From: Oscillospiraceae bacterium UBA4632 | Lineage (GTDB): Bacteria; Bacillota; Clostridia; Oscillospirales; Oscillospiraceae | Length of the DNA stretch: 19,428 bases | Assembly: GCA_002405995.1 (NCBI GenBank) | Contig: DHMW01000046.1 | Span: forward strand, 28,522-47,949 | Direction: 5' to 3' | Part shown: one piece after another, positions 1-7,111 of the stretch | How positions within the stretch are numbered: the first letter of the stretch is position 1 | Layout of the letters: every line of letters starts with the position of its first letter | Made by a program: the position numbers and the translations under genes | The notes under the pieces: model-generated | Seen by the model: the letters and a program-made list of their open reading frames with translations, nothing else | Database searches by the model: none | What the model was told of the DNA's origin: nothing

Positions 1-872
1 AGCGTCTGCTCGCGTTCGTCGTGCCCGCCGCCAAGGCCTGTGCCGCGCTGGCGGCCCACGGCGTCGATCTCGTCGATGAAGATGATGGCGGGAGCGGCCT
101 TTTTCGCCTGTTCGAAGAGGTCGCGCACACGGCTCGCGCCGACGCCGACGTACATCTCGACAAAGTCGGAGCCGGAGATGGAGAGAAACTGCACGCCTGC
201 CTCGCCCGCGACGGCGCGGGCCAGCAGCGTCTTGCCCGTGCCCGGAGGGCCGACGAGCAGCACGCCCTTGGGGATGCGCGCGCCGAGGTCGATGAACTTC
301 GACGGCTCCTTGAGGAAATCGACGATCTCCTGCAGCTCCTCCTTTTCCTCATCCGCGCCGGCAACGTCGGCAAAGGTCGTGGGGCGCTTGTTGTCCCCGC
401 CGGTCTTGAAGGTCGCCGTGCCGAATTTCGCCATGCGGTCGCTCCCGCCGCTGCCTGCGGAGCGGAGGGAGAGGAAGTACCAGATGGCGAAGATTCCGAG
501 GATGGCGAGCACGTAGGGCGCGAGCATGGCGACGTAGTTGATGGAGTGGTCGGCAGAGATATCATAATCCTCGATGATGCCGTCGGCCCTCTGCTGCTCG
601 ATCAGCCCGCCGAGATCGTCGTAGAAGAGCGAGAAGCTGAAAAGGTCCTTTTCCAGCTCCGTCTTGCCGTCAACAGGCTCGCGCAGCTTCACGCGCAGCG
701 TGGTGTCCGTCACGGTGAAGGACTGCACCTTTTCCTGCTCGAACAGCGTGCGGATCTCAGCGTAGGAAGGCTCCGGCTCCGCCGGGCGGGAGAGAAAGCC
801 GTATACGCCGACGAGCGCCAGCAGGATCAGCAGATATGGGATGAGGCTGGGACGCCTGGATTGTTGGGTCAA
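1..872 (-). CDS. ftsH: ATP-dependent zinc metalloprotease FtsH, N-terminal part (runs off the window)
   Basis: FtsH is a membrane-anchored AAA+ protease that pulls out and degrades misfolded membrane proteins and short-lived regulators. About 290 residues are visible. There is a first membrane helix at about residues 10-27, an extracytoplasmic domain, a second helix at about 112-134, and then the AAA domain with Walker A GPPGTGKT at about 208-215 and Walker B IIFIDEID at about 263-270. It continues as AVGRQRGTGLGGGHDEREQT, a typical FtsH stretch, up to the window edge. The zinc-binding HExxH protease domain lies outside. I chose the TTG at 872 because an AGGAGG sits 8 bases upstream (881-886) and no ATG gives a complete first helix. 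It follows hpt by 24 bases, so it is likely cotranscribed, matching the tilS-hpt-ftsH order common in Firmicutes. Family assignment is secure; the TTG start is likely. Confidence 0.96.
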   Translation of the reverse strand, partial: MTQQSRRPSLIPYLLILLALVGVYGFLSRPAEPEPSYAEIRTLFEQEKVQSFTVTDTTLRVKLREPVDGKTELEKDLFSFSLFYDDLGGLIEQQRADGIIEDYDISADHSINYVAMLAPYVLAILGIFAIWYFLSLRSAGSGGSDRMAKFGTATFKTGGDNKRPTTFADVAGADEEKEELQEIVDFLKEPSKFIDLGARIPKGVLLVGPPGTGKTLLARAVAGEAGVQFLSISGSDFVEMYVGVGASRVRDLFEQAKKAAPAIIFIDEIDAVGRQRGTGLGGGHDEREQT

Positions 873-896
873 GGGAATATCCTCCTTGCTTGCTTA

Positions 897-1451
897 TTAC
901 TTGCTGTAGACCTCGGGCTTGAGCACGCCGATATAGGGCATATTGCGATACTTCTGCGCATAGTCGAGACCGTAGCCGACGACAAATTCATCGGGGACCT
1001 CAAAGCCCGCGAGGTCGGCGGTGATGGGCTTGGCGCGGCGGGCGGGCTTGTCGAGCAGCGTGACGATGGTGACGCTGCTGGCGCCCTTGGTCATGAAATA
1101 ATTCTTGAGGAAGTAGAGCGTGTTGCCGGAATCAAGGATATCCTCGATGACGACGAGGTCGCGCCCCGTGATGTCCTGCTGGAGGTCGTGGGTGATCTGC
1201 ACCACGCCGGAGGACGAGGTGGCATTCTGGTAGGAGGACACGGCGATGAATTCAATGTCGCTCTTGATCTGGCAGGCGCGCACGATGTCCGCCATGAAGA
1301 TGAAGCTGCCCTTGAGCACGCCGAGGAACAGCGGATCCTTATCCTTGAACTGCTCATACAGCGTATCGCCCATTTCCTGCACGCGGGATTTGATCTGCTC
1401 TTCGGAATACAGCACCTTCAGAATGTCCTGATCCATGTTGCTCTTAGCCAT
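897..1451 (-). CDS. hpt: Hypoxanthine phosphoribosyltransferase
   Basis: This cytoplasmic purine-salvage enzyme converts hypoxanthine (and usually guanine) plus PRPP to IMP or GMP. The 184-residue protein has the usual length. The PRPP-binding motif reads LVVIEDILDSGNT at about residues 99-111, with the two acidic residues followed by DSGNT. The VLKGSFIF segment at about 45-52 and the C-terminal stretch VGYGLDYAQKYRNMPYIGV are family hallmarks. The chosen ATG gives the full N-terminus, but only a weak purine-rich GAGAGAGA precedes it; an in-frame ATG lies five codons further in. The gene sits between tilS and ftsH, the classic Firmicutes arrangement. An 82-base gap to tilS holds a possible internal promoter, so hpt-ftsH may also be transcribed separately. 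Confidence 0.97.
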   Translation of the reverse strand: MAKSNMDQDILKVLYSEEQIKSRVQEMGDTLYEQFKDKDPLFLGVLKGSFIFMADIVRACQIKSDIEFIAVSSYQNATSSSGVVQITHDLQQDITGRDLVVIEDILDSGNTLYFLKNYFMTKGASSVTIVTLLDKPARRAKPITADLAGFEVPDEFVVGYGLDYAQKYRNMPYIGVLKPEVYSK

Positions 1452-1475
1452 AGTGTTTCTCTCTCGACTTTCTTT

Positions 1476-1481
1476 ATTATA
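1476..1481 (-). promoter_or_regulatory. Possible internal promoter for hpt-ftsH (-10 only)
   Basis: In the 82-base tilS-hpt gap the minus strand carries a consensus TATAAT inside an AT-rich patch, about 25 bases before the hpt ATG. I see no convincing -35 at 16-18 bases. A 6-bp hairpin (ACGGCG/CGCCGT, 1499-1516) lies upstream without a T-run, so it is not a normal terminator. A weak secondary promoter is plausible but unproven. Confidence 0.3.
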
Positions 1482-1533
1482 GTATATTTGTTATGAGCAC
1501 GGCGGATGCGCGCCGTAGATCACGTCCGGAGGA

Positions 1534-2874
1534 TCATGTTGCCGCTTCTGCGGGGGAAACGCGCACAAAGCACGACGGCTCGCCCTCGCGCGGGGCGAAG
1601 GCTTCGTCCGTCCCCAGCCGCCAGACTGCGGCAAGGCGGCCGCCAAGGTAAATGGCGGGCAGCGCGTCGCGCACGAGGGGAAGGATGCGGCGGTCGATGC
1701 ACAGGCGCTTGACGCTGCGCGCGCCGTTTGCGCCGGGAAGGGTGAGATAGGCGGACGCGCCGCAGGAGGCGGCGCAGAGCGTTTCGCCCTCGCGCGGCGC
1801 GCGGAGAACGAGCCCCTCGCCGTCCGCCCTGTCGAGCAGCGTCAGCTCAAAGTCCCCCCAGCGCAGCGGCACGTTCCTGACGAGCGCCGCCCTTTGCGGC
1901 GCGGCGGGGGAGCGCGTCACGGTCAGCGCCCCGTCCGCAATGCGGACGACCGCGCCGCGCGGCAGCGCGGCCTGGCGGGGCGCGGGATCGGCCCGCTGCG
2001 CAAGCGCAAGAACGGCGAGAAGCGCTTCACGGCCGATGTCCTTCCGTCCGGCGCCAAGCGCATCCGCCATGCGCAGCAGCGCGCGCGCCTGCACGCTCTC
2101 GCCCGCGGCGCGGAAAACGTCCAGCGGGAGCGAGATGCCGCCGTCGGAGCGCTGCGCGTGGCGCAGCAGCGCATCCGCCTCGCGCGAAAGCGTATCGTCG
2201 AGCGGAGCAAGGGAGCGCGCGGCGGCAGCGATGTGCTCCCGCACGCGGGGGTTGAGGGTCTCGAGCCGCGGCAGGATCTCGAGGCGCAGATAGTTGCGCG
2301 CGGCGGCGTTCGGATCGGCGTTTGTGGCGTCCTCTGCGTGGGGGATGCCGTGAAGCGCGGCGTAGGCAGAAAGCTCCGCGCGCGTCTGCGTGAGGAAGGG
2401 ACGGACAAGACCGTCCTGCATGGGCTTCATGCCGCACAGGCCGCGCAGGTCCGTGCCGCGGATGAGATTCAGCAGCACCGTTTCGGCGTTATCGTCGAGC
2501 TGGTGCGCCAGCGCGAGCTGCGCGCCGAGCCGCGCCGCCGTTTCGCGCAGGAAGGCATATCGCAGAGAACGGGCGGCTTCCTCGATGCTCTGCCCGGCCT
2601 TGCGCGCGTGGGCGCGTACGTCGCCGGAGCCTTCGTAAAAGGGAATGTTGTTTTCCGCGCACCAGCCGCGCACGAACTGCGCGTCGCGCGCGGAAGCCGC
2701 ACCGCGCAGCTGATGGTCAAAGTGCGCGCAGGAAACGGTATAGCCCTGCGCACGCAGAAAATGCAGCAGGCACATCGAGTCCAGCCCGCCGGATACGGCG
2801 GCGAGCACGGGGCGCGCGGGGTCGAGATACTGCGCGCACAGCGCCTGCGCGTTTTTCAGCTCACTCCTCCTCAT
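1534..2874 (-). CDS. tilS: tRNA(Ile)-lysidine synthetase TilS
   Basis: TilS uses ATP to attach lysine to cytidine 34 of the CAU-anticodon tRNA-Ile, which turns it into an isoleucine decoder; it is normally essential. With the start used here the protein is 446 residues. The PP-loop ATP pyrophosphatase motif SGGLDS is at about residues 28-33. Further N-terminal features are the CAHFDHQLRG stretch and LAHQLDDNAETVLLNLIRGTDLRGL, which carries the HxxDDxxET-type motif of the family. The C-terminal half is arginine- and alanine-rich and fits the tRNA-binding domains. The ATG at 2874 overlaps the end of dnaB by 14 bases, implying translational coupling. The purine-rich AGGAGG lies just after this ATG rather than before it, so the exact start is uncertain; a CTG at 2859 is the codon best placed behind it. 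The longer reading frame back to 2943 lies wholly within dnaB and is unlikely. Confidence 0.94.
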   Translation of the reverse strand: MRRSELKNAQALCAQYLDPARPVLAAVSGGLDSMCLLHFLRAQGYTVSCAHFDHQLRGAASARDAQFVRGWCAENNIPFYEGSGDVRAHARKAGQSIEEAARSLRYAFLRETAARLGAQLALAHQLDDNAETVLLNLIRGTDLRGLCGMKPMQDGLVRPFLTQTRAELSAYAALHGIPHAEDATNADPNAAARNYLRLEILPRLETLNPRVREHIAAAARSLAPLDDTLSREADALLRHAQRSDGGISLPLDVFRAAGESVQARALLRMADALGAGRKDIGREALLAVLALAQRADPAPRQAALPRGAVVRIADGALTVTRSPAAPQRAALVRNVPLRWGDFELTLLDRADGEGLVLRAPREGETLCAASCGASAYLTLPGANGARSVKRLCIDRRILPLVRDALPAIYLGGRLAAVWRLGTDEAFAPREGEPSCFVRVSPAEAAT

Positions 2875-4210
2875 GGTAGCGGTCGATGGAGGAGAAGGTG
2901 GTGTACTGCGGCGACCAGGCAAGCTCCACCTTGCCCGTCTCACCGTGGCGGTTCTTGGCGATGATGCACTCGGCGATGTTGTGCTTTTCGGAGTCCTCGT
3001 GATAGTAGTCGTCGCGGTAGATGAAAAGCACGATGTCCGCGTCCTGCTCGATCGAGCCGGATTCGCGCAGATCCGAGAGCATGGGGCGCTTGTCGTCGCG
3101 CTTTTCGTTGGCGCGCGAGAGCTGCGAGAGGCACAGCACGGGGACCTGTAATTCCTTTGCCATGATCTTGAGCATACGCGACATGTCGCTCACCGCCTGC
3201 TGGCGGTTCTCGCCGCTGTAGCCCCTGCCGCCGCCGGCGGAGGTCATCAGCTGGAGATAATCGACCACGACCAGACCGAGATCGTCGATGCGGCGGCACT
3301 TGGCGTTCATGTCCGCGACCGTGAGCAGGGGGTTGTCGTCGATGAGGATGTTGAGCCCCGAGAGCACGGTGGCGGCGTTGGCGATGTTGACCCAGTCCTG
3401 CTCGCGCAGGTTGCCGGTGACAAGGCGCTGGTTTTCCACCGTCGCCTGGCTGGAGAGGATGCGCGTGACGAGCTGTTCGCGCGACATCTCCAGCGAAAAG
3501 ATGGCGACGGACCTGCCGCTCGAGCGGGCAACGTTGAGCGCCATGTTGAGCGCCATGCTCGTTTTGCCCATGCCGGGGCGCGCCGCCAGCAGAACAAGGT
3601 CGGATTTGTTGAGACCGTTCGTCTTATCGTCGAGCACGCCGAGCCCTGTGGAAAGGCCGGGCAGCGTCTTGCCGCCCGTGGCGCTCAGCTCGCTCAGGTG
3701 ATCGAGCACGCCCTGAAGAACAACGCCGATGGGCGTCATATTCTGCGCGCTGCGGCCGCGGCGCACGGCGTAGATCTTCTGCTCGGCGGCCTCGAGCACG
3801 CTCGAGGCTTCGCCCGCGCCGTCCTGCACAAGGGCGGAGATCTCGCCTGCGGCGGTGTAGAGCGCGCGCAGCAGAGACTTGTCGCGCACGATGGCGGCGT
3901 ATTCCATGACGTTTGCGCTCGTGGGCGTCACGTCCATGAGCTGGGCGAGGTAGGGGCGTGTGGTGGCTTCGTCATAGGTGCCGTTTTTCTCCATTTCGCC
4001 CGCGACGGTCACGCCGTCGATGGGCTTGGAGTAAACGAACATCGAATAGATCGTTTCAAAGATCTCGCGGTTCTGGCGCAGGTAGAAATCGTCGGGGCGG
4101 AGCTGCTCCATCACGTCCTTGACGCAGCCTGCGTCGATGAGCATGGAGCCGAGCACAGACTGCTCCGCTTCGAGCGAGTGGGGCATCTGACGGTAGAAGA
4201 TATCGTCCAT
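2861..4210 (-). CDS. dnaB: Replicative DNA helicase DnaB (DnaC in Bacillus)
   Basis: This hexameric helicase unwinds DNA 5' to 3' at the fork and works with primase. The 449-residue protein has normal length. The N-terminal DnaB domain begins with MPHSLEAEQSVLGSMLID. After a linker, the RecA-like domain follows with Walker A AARPGMGKTS at about residues 209-218, and Walker B LGLVVVDYLQLM near 313-324. The SQLSRANEKRDDKRPMLSDL and GSIEQDADIVLFIYRDDYY stretches are diagnostic of the family. The ATG has an AAAGGAGG about 8 bases upstream. It lies 31 bases after rplI and overlaps tilS at its 3' end, so all three are probably on one transcript. No intein or insertion is present in the Walker regions, a common place for them in this family. 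Confidence 0.97.
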   Translation of the reverse strand: MDDIFYRQMPHSLEAEQSVLGSMLIDAGCVKDVMEQLRPDDFYLRQNREIFETIYSMFVYSKPIDGVTVAGEMEKNGTYDEATTRPYLAQLMDVTPTSANVMEYAAIVRDKSLLRALYTAAGEISALVQDGAGEASSVLEAAEQKIYAVRRGRSAQNMTPIGVVLQGVLDHLSELSATGGKTLPGLSTGLGVLDDKTNGLNKSDLVLLAARPGMGKTSMALNMALNVARSSGRSVAIFSLEMSREQLVTRILSSQATVENQRLVTGNLREQDWVNIANAATVLSGLNILIDDNPLLTVADMNAKCRRIDDLGLVVVDYLQLMTSAGGGRGYSGENRQQAVSDMSRMLKIMAKELQVPVLCLSQLSRANEKRDDKRPMLSDLRESGSIEQDADIVLFIYRDDYYHEDSEKHNIAECIIAKNRHGETGKVELAWSPQYTTFSSIDRYHEEE

Positions 4211-4241
4211 GCAGCGCCCTCCTTTCGGTGGATTGGGCTGA

Positions 4242-4688
4242 TTATTCCTCCGTCACGCTGACGGAGAATTTGGTGCTGACCTCGTAGCCGAGCTTCGCCT
4301 TGACCTCGTAGGAGCCGAACGCCTTGATCGGCTCGTCGAGCACGATCTTCTGCTTGGGAACGTCCAGCTTGTGCTGCTGGGCGAGAGCCTCGGAGATCTC
4401 CTTGCTGGTGATGGCGCCGAAGAGCTTGCCCTCCTTGCCGCCCCTGGCGGTGAGGCTGACGGTGATGTTTTTGAGCGCGGCGCTCAGCTCAACGGCGGCC
4501 TGGCGGTTGGCGGCCTCCTCGGCGCGGCGCGCCTTTTCCTTGAGGTTCATGGTGTTGATGGCGTCCGTCGTGGCGGGGATGGCGAGCTTGCGCGGGATCA
4601 GAAAGTTCCTGGCGTAGCCCTCGGCAGCGTCGATCATCTGCCCCTTCTTGCCCTGGCCGCGGACATCCTGCATCAAAATGACTTTCAT
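4242..4688 (-). CDS. rplI: 50S ribosomal protein L9
   Basis: L9 binds 23S rRNA at the base of the L1 stalk and helps keep the reading frame. The 148-residue product has normal length. The N-terminal RNA-binding domain shows the L9 signature in VRGQGKKGQMIDAAEGYARN and the following FLIPRKLAIPAT. A long charged connecting helix follows (about residues 45-75), then the C-terminal domain with GKLFGAITSKEI and LDEPIKAFGSYEV. An AGGAGG lies about 8 bases before the ATG. It sits between gdpP (24 bases upstream) and dnaB (31 bases downstream), a gene order conserved across many Firmicutes. Confidence 0.98.
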   Translation of the reverse strand: MKVILMQDVRGQGKKGQMIDAAEGYARNFLIPRKLAIPATTDAINTMNLKEKARRAEEAANRQAAVELSAALKNITVSLTARGGKEGKLFGAITSKEISEALAQQHKLDVPKQKIVLDEPIKAFGSYEVKAKLGYEVSTKFSVSVTEE

Positions 4689-4712
4689 ATTCGGTTCCTC
4701 CTTGGGTTTGAT

Positions 4713-6704
4713 TTATTTTTCCAGATATTCGTCGATGGCGGCGAGCAGGCGCTCGCGCACGTCATCGACCGAAGCGTCGCTGACCTGGCCGCCGGCGGTG
4801 GTGGAGTTGCCGCCCCCGCCGAGCTTTTCCATGATGAGCTGCACGTTGATCTCGCCGAGCGAGCGCGCCGAGAGGTTCACGCCTGCGCCGTGCCGGAACA
4901 GCACGAACGAGGCGTGGATGCCGGAGAGCGTCAGCAGCTCGTCGGCCGCCTTGGCGGCGGTCACGCGGTCGATCTCCTTTTCCACGGCGGCCACGGCGAT
5001 GTCGCCGTGGACGAGCTCGGCGTGGCGGATGATGTCATAGCGCTCGACCATGCCGGCAAGGTCGCTCTGGAACAGGCGCTGGACATCGGACGTGTCCGCC
5101 CCTGCGCGGCGCAGGAAGGCGGCGGCCTCGAACGTGCGCCCGCCGGTGCGCATGGTGAAGTTCTTGGTGTCAAGCACGATGCCCGCGAGCAGCGCTTCGG
5201 ATTCCGCGCGCAGCAGGTCGCTGGGGCCGATCAGGTATTGCAGCAGCTCTGTGACAAGCTCGGACGCGCTGGAGGCGTAAGGCTCGTGAAAGTTGAGCGC
5301 AGCGGATTCGATGTAGCTTGCCGCCCGCCGGTGGTGGTCAATGACGGCGACGCGGTTGCACGCGTCGAGCAGCTGCTCGGATTCGACAAAATCGGGACGG
5401 TTGGTATCCACCACCACGAGCAGCGCGCCCTGACGGGCGGAGATAAAGGCGTCGCTGCCGGAGATGAAGGCGTCCCTGTATTCCGGCAGGGCGGCGAGCT
5501 TGTCGAGCAGCGGCTTTGCGGCGTTGTCCTCCATGTCGATGACGATCTGCGCCCTTTTGCCGCGCTTGCGCGCGATGCAGCAGATGCCCGCTGCCGCGCC
5601 GACCACGTCCATATCGGCGTGCTGGTGGCCCATGACGAAGATCTGGCCCGCGTCGGAGATCAGCTCGCCCAGGGCGTTCGCCATGACGCGGGACTTGACC
5701 TTGGTGCGCTTCTCGGGGGATTTTGCCTTGCCGCCGTAGAACTCAAAGTCGAGGCGGTTGCGTACGACGACCTGGTCGCCGCCGCGCGAGAGCGCCATCT
5801 CGATCGAGAGCATGGCGTTCTGATAGAGCGTTTCGTAGTCCTCCGCGTCCTTGCCCACGCCGATGGAGAGCGTGGCGGCCACGCCGTCCTCGGTGACGAC
5901 GCCGCGCACCGCGTCGAGCACGGAGAATTTGCCCTCGAGCAGCTTCTGGTACTCCTGCTCGGTGGTGACGAGCACGTAGCGGTTGCGGTCGAATTTGCGC
6001 AGCAGACTGTGGGAATCCTTGAGCCAGCCGCTCAGCCGCTCGTCAATGGCGGCGAGCACGGCGCTGCGCGACGCCTCGCTGCCGGCCTTCATCAGCTCCT
6101 CGTAGTTGTCGATATAAATGACGGCGACGATGGGGCGGCGGCGCTCGTTCTCCTCGCGCAGGGCGTCCTGTTCGGTCACATCGGTCCAGTAGGTGGTAGC
6201 CAGCAGGCTCTGCGCGCCGCGGCGTGCGGTGGGATGACTGAGATTGCCGAACACGCGGAAATGATGGCCGTTCATCATTACGGTGTCGGGGCATTCGCTC
6301 TTGCCCTCAAGCAGCCAGTGGGTGGGAAAGTCGGGCAGCACATCGCCGATGCGGTTATCGAAGATATCCTCGCGCACGCCGGTGAGCTGCAGAAAGCTGT
6401 CGTTGCTCCACAGGATCTCCTGCGTGTCGGGGCGGAAGACCATCATCGCAAAGGGCGCCGAGAGCATGGACGCCTTGTCGGCGGTGGTCATGTCGTCGGT
6501 CACATCGTCGATGTACTGGCGGATACCCTCGCGGCGCTTCTGCGCCGTGTGGCGGAAGTACCACCAGAGGAATGCCGTCGCCGCCGCCTCGCAGACCGCC
6601 AGCGGGATGCTCACGCGCACCGTGACGGCGGCGAAGAGAAAGCCGACAAGGAAGTAGAGCCGGAAGCTGGGGTCCACCAGCTTGCTGATCCTGCGGTTTT
6701 TCAT
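4713..6704 (-). CDS. gdpP: Cyclic-di-AMP phosphodiesterase GdpP (YybT family)
   Basis: GdpP hydrolyses c-di-AMP to pApA and so sets potassium/osmotic balance and cell-wall stress tolerance. The 663-residue protein matches the family length. Two membrane helices (about residues 14-29 and 32-50) are followed by a PAS-like domain (about 75-180), a degenerate GGDEF domain (about 190-315) and a DHH/DHHA1 catalytic region. Metal-binding motifs are visible: GHQHADMD at about 359-366, VVDTNRP around D433, DHH at 456-458, and VLDTKN around D512. The DHHA1 glycine motif reads GGGGN at about 629-633, where the family usually has GGGGH. The ATG has AGGAGG 8 bases upstream. It is the first gene of the minus-strand operon and has its own promoter. 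Confidence 0.95.
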   Translation of the reverse strand: MKNRRISKLVDPSFRLYFLVGFLFAAVTVRVSIPLAVCEAAATAFLWWYFRHTAQKRREGIRQYIDDVTDDMTTADKASMLSAPFAMMVFRPDTQEILWSNDSFLQLTGVREDIFDNRIGDVLPDFPTHWLLEGKSECPDTVMMNGHHFRVFGNLSHPTARRGAQSLLATTYWTDVTEQDALREENERRRPIVAVIYIDNYEELMKAGSEASRSAVLAAIDERLSGWLKDSHSLLRKFDRNRYVLVTTEQEYQKLLEGKFSVLDAVRGVVTEDGVAATLSIGVGKDAEDYETLYQNAMLSIEMALSRGGDQVVVRNRLDFEFYGGKAKSPEKRTKVKSRVMANALGELISDAGQIFVMGHQHADMDVVGAAAGICCIARKRGKRAQIVIDMEDNAAKPLLDKLAALPEYRDAFISGSDAFISARQGALLVVVDTNRPDFVESEQLLDACNRVAVIDHHRRAASYIESAALNFHEPYASSASELVTELLQYLIGPSDLLRAESEALLAGIVLDTKNFTMRTGGRTFEAAAFLRRAGADTSDVQRLFQSDLAGMVERYDIIRHAELVHGDIAVAAVEKEIDRVTAAKAADELLTLSGIHASFVLFRHGAGVNLSARSLGEINVQLIMEKLGGGGNSTTAGGQVSDASVDDVRERLLAAIDEYLEK

Positions 6705-6754
6705 AAGGGTCGCCTCCTGTTCTGCCGGGAAAGCTGAGGATAATAGTTCATTAC

Positions 6755-6784
6755 ATTATAGCACGGGATCCCCGCCGGACACAA
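6755..6784 (-). promoter_or_regulatory. Sigma-A promoter of the gdpP-rplI-dnaB-tilS operon
   Basis: On the minus strand a perfect TATAAT (6755-6760) is preceded by TGC, an extended -10. A TTGTGT serves as -35 (6779-6784) with an 18-base spacer. Transcription would begin near 6748, about 43 bases before the gdpP ATG. It stands back to back with the rnjA promoter, with 17 bases between the two -35 elements. Confidence 0.75.
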
Positions 6785-6801
6785 TGATAAATGTAAAATT
6801 T

Positions 6802-6830
6802 TTGCGAGGCGACAAAAAATATGGTATACT
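6802..6830 (+). promoter_or_regulatory. Sigma-A promoter of rnjA
   Basis: TTGCGA (6802-6807), a 17-base spacer and TATACT (6825-6830) with TGG just before it form a good extended -10 promoter. Transcription would start near 6837, giving a leader of about 275 bases. A second TGCTATACT at 6845-6853 could be an alternative start without a recognisable -35, or simply part of the leader RNA. Confidence 0.72.
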
Positions 6831-6841
6831 TTTGAAACGTA

Positions 6842-7053
6842 ATGTGCTATACTACCCTCGCAAGCGGGATCGCCGCGCCGGAAAACCGGGCGCAGAGCGG
6901 ACGCGAACCACGGTTTTGTACCGCGCACGCGGTATCATATAAAAAGTCCACAGGGTCAGGGAAGGCGCCGCAGGTGCAGTTGCTTCGTGAAGCAGGGCGA
7001 AGCACGGGCACGGACGTCTCTGCTGCCTTGCGCCTTCCGACTCGGACGCACAT
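6842..7053 (+). ncRNA. Strongly structured leader RNA upstream of rnjA (unrecognised family)
   Basis: The 407-base gap between gdpP and rnjA contains no convincing gene but can fold extensively. ATGTGC (6842-6847) pairs with GCACAT (7048-7053). Immediately inside, a long arm pairs 6946-6968 with the unbroken strand 7030-7047: GTCC/GGAC, then GGGTC/GACTC with one G-U, then GGAAGGCGC/GCGCCTTCC, with only ACA and AG bulged on the 5' side. Between the closing stem and this arm lie three hairpins: 6855-6868 (GCAA tetraloop, one mismatch), 6875-6893 (AAAA loop, one bulged G) and a perfect 6-bp stem at 6919-6934. No terminator follows before rnjA, so it is read as a 5' leader; processing to a free RNA is possible. 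It does not match the riboswitches, SRP RNA, RNase P RNA or tmRNA that I can recognise. Confidence 0.55.
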
Positions 7054-7088
7054 GATAACGACAAAACAAATACATTTACATTGATCAC

Positions 7089-7106
7089 GATCAGAAGGAG
7101 TTGATC
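7089..7106 (+). promoter_or_regulatory. rnjA ribosome binding site presented in a small hairpin loop
   Basis: GATCA (7089-7093) can pair with TGATC (7102-7106), leaving GAAGGAGT as the loop. The Shine-Dalgarno GAAGGAG (7094-7100) is 11 bases from the TTG start, longer than usual, and the hairpin would change that effective distance. Confidence 0.4.
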
Positions 7107-7111
7107 CAGCA

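Noticed and set aside
21..1496. A 491-codon plus-strand frame opposite ftsH and hpt
   Set aside because: It spans two well-identified genes on the other strand and their gap, and its product shows no domain.
1499..1516. Hairpin ACGGCG/CGCCGT after tilS as a terminator
   Set aside because: No T-run follows it on the minus strand, and the hpt-ftsH genes are expected to continue the operon.
4371..6737. A 788-codon open frame on the plus strand opposite rplI and gdpP
   Set aside because: It is antisense to two secure genes. Its low-complexity, Ala/Gly/Asp/His-rich product is typical of GC-rich shadow frames, and it has no ribosome binding site.
6856..6870. Resemblance of the CTCGCAAGCGGG segment to part of E. 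coli 6S RNA
   Set aside because: The match is about a dozen bases in a GC-rich hairpin, and the rest of the fold has side hairpins that do not fit the 6S rod with a central bubble.
6946..7047. Possible signal recognition particle RNA
   Set aside because: The conserved apical GGAAG-GAAGCAG motif of the SRP domain is absent, although GGTCAGG-like and GGAAGG words occur.
6842..7084. An 80-codon frame in the rnjA leader
   Set aside because: It has no ribosome binding site, unremarkable composition, and overlaps the paired RNA arms. Structure explains the region better.
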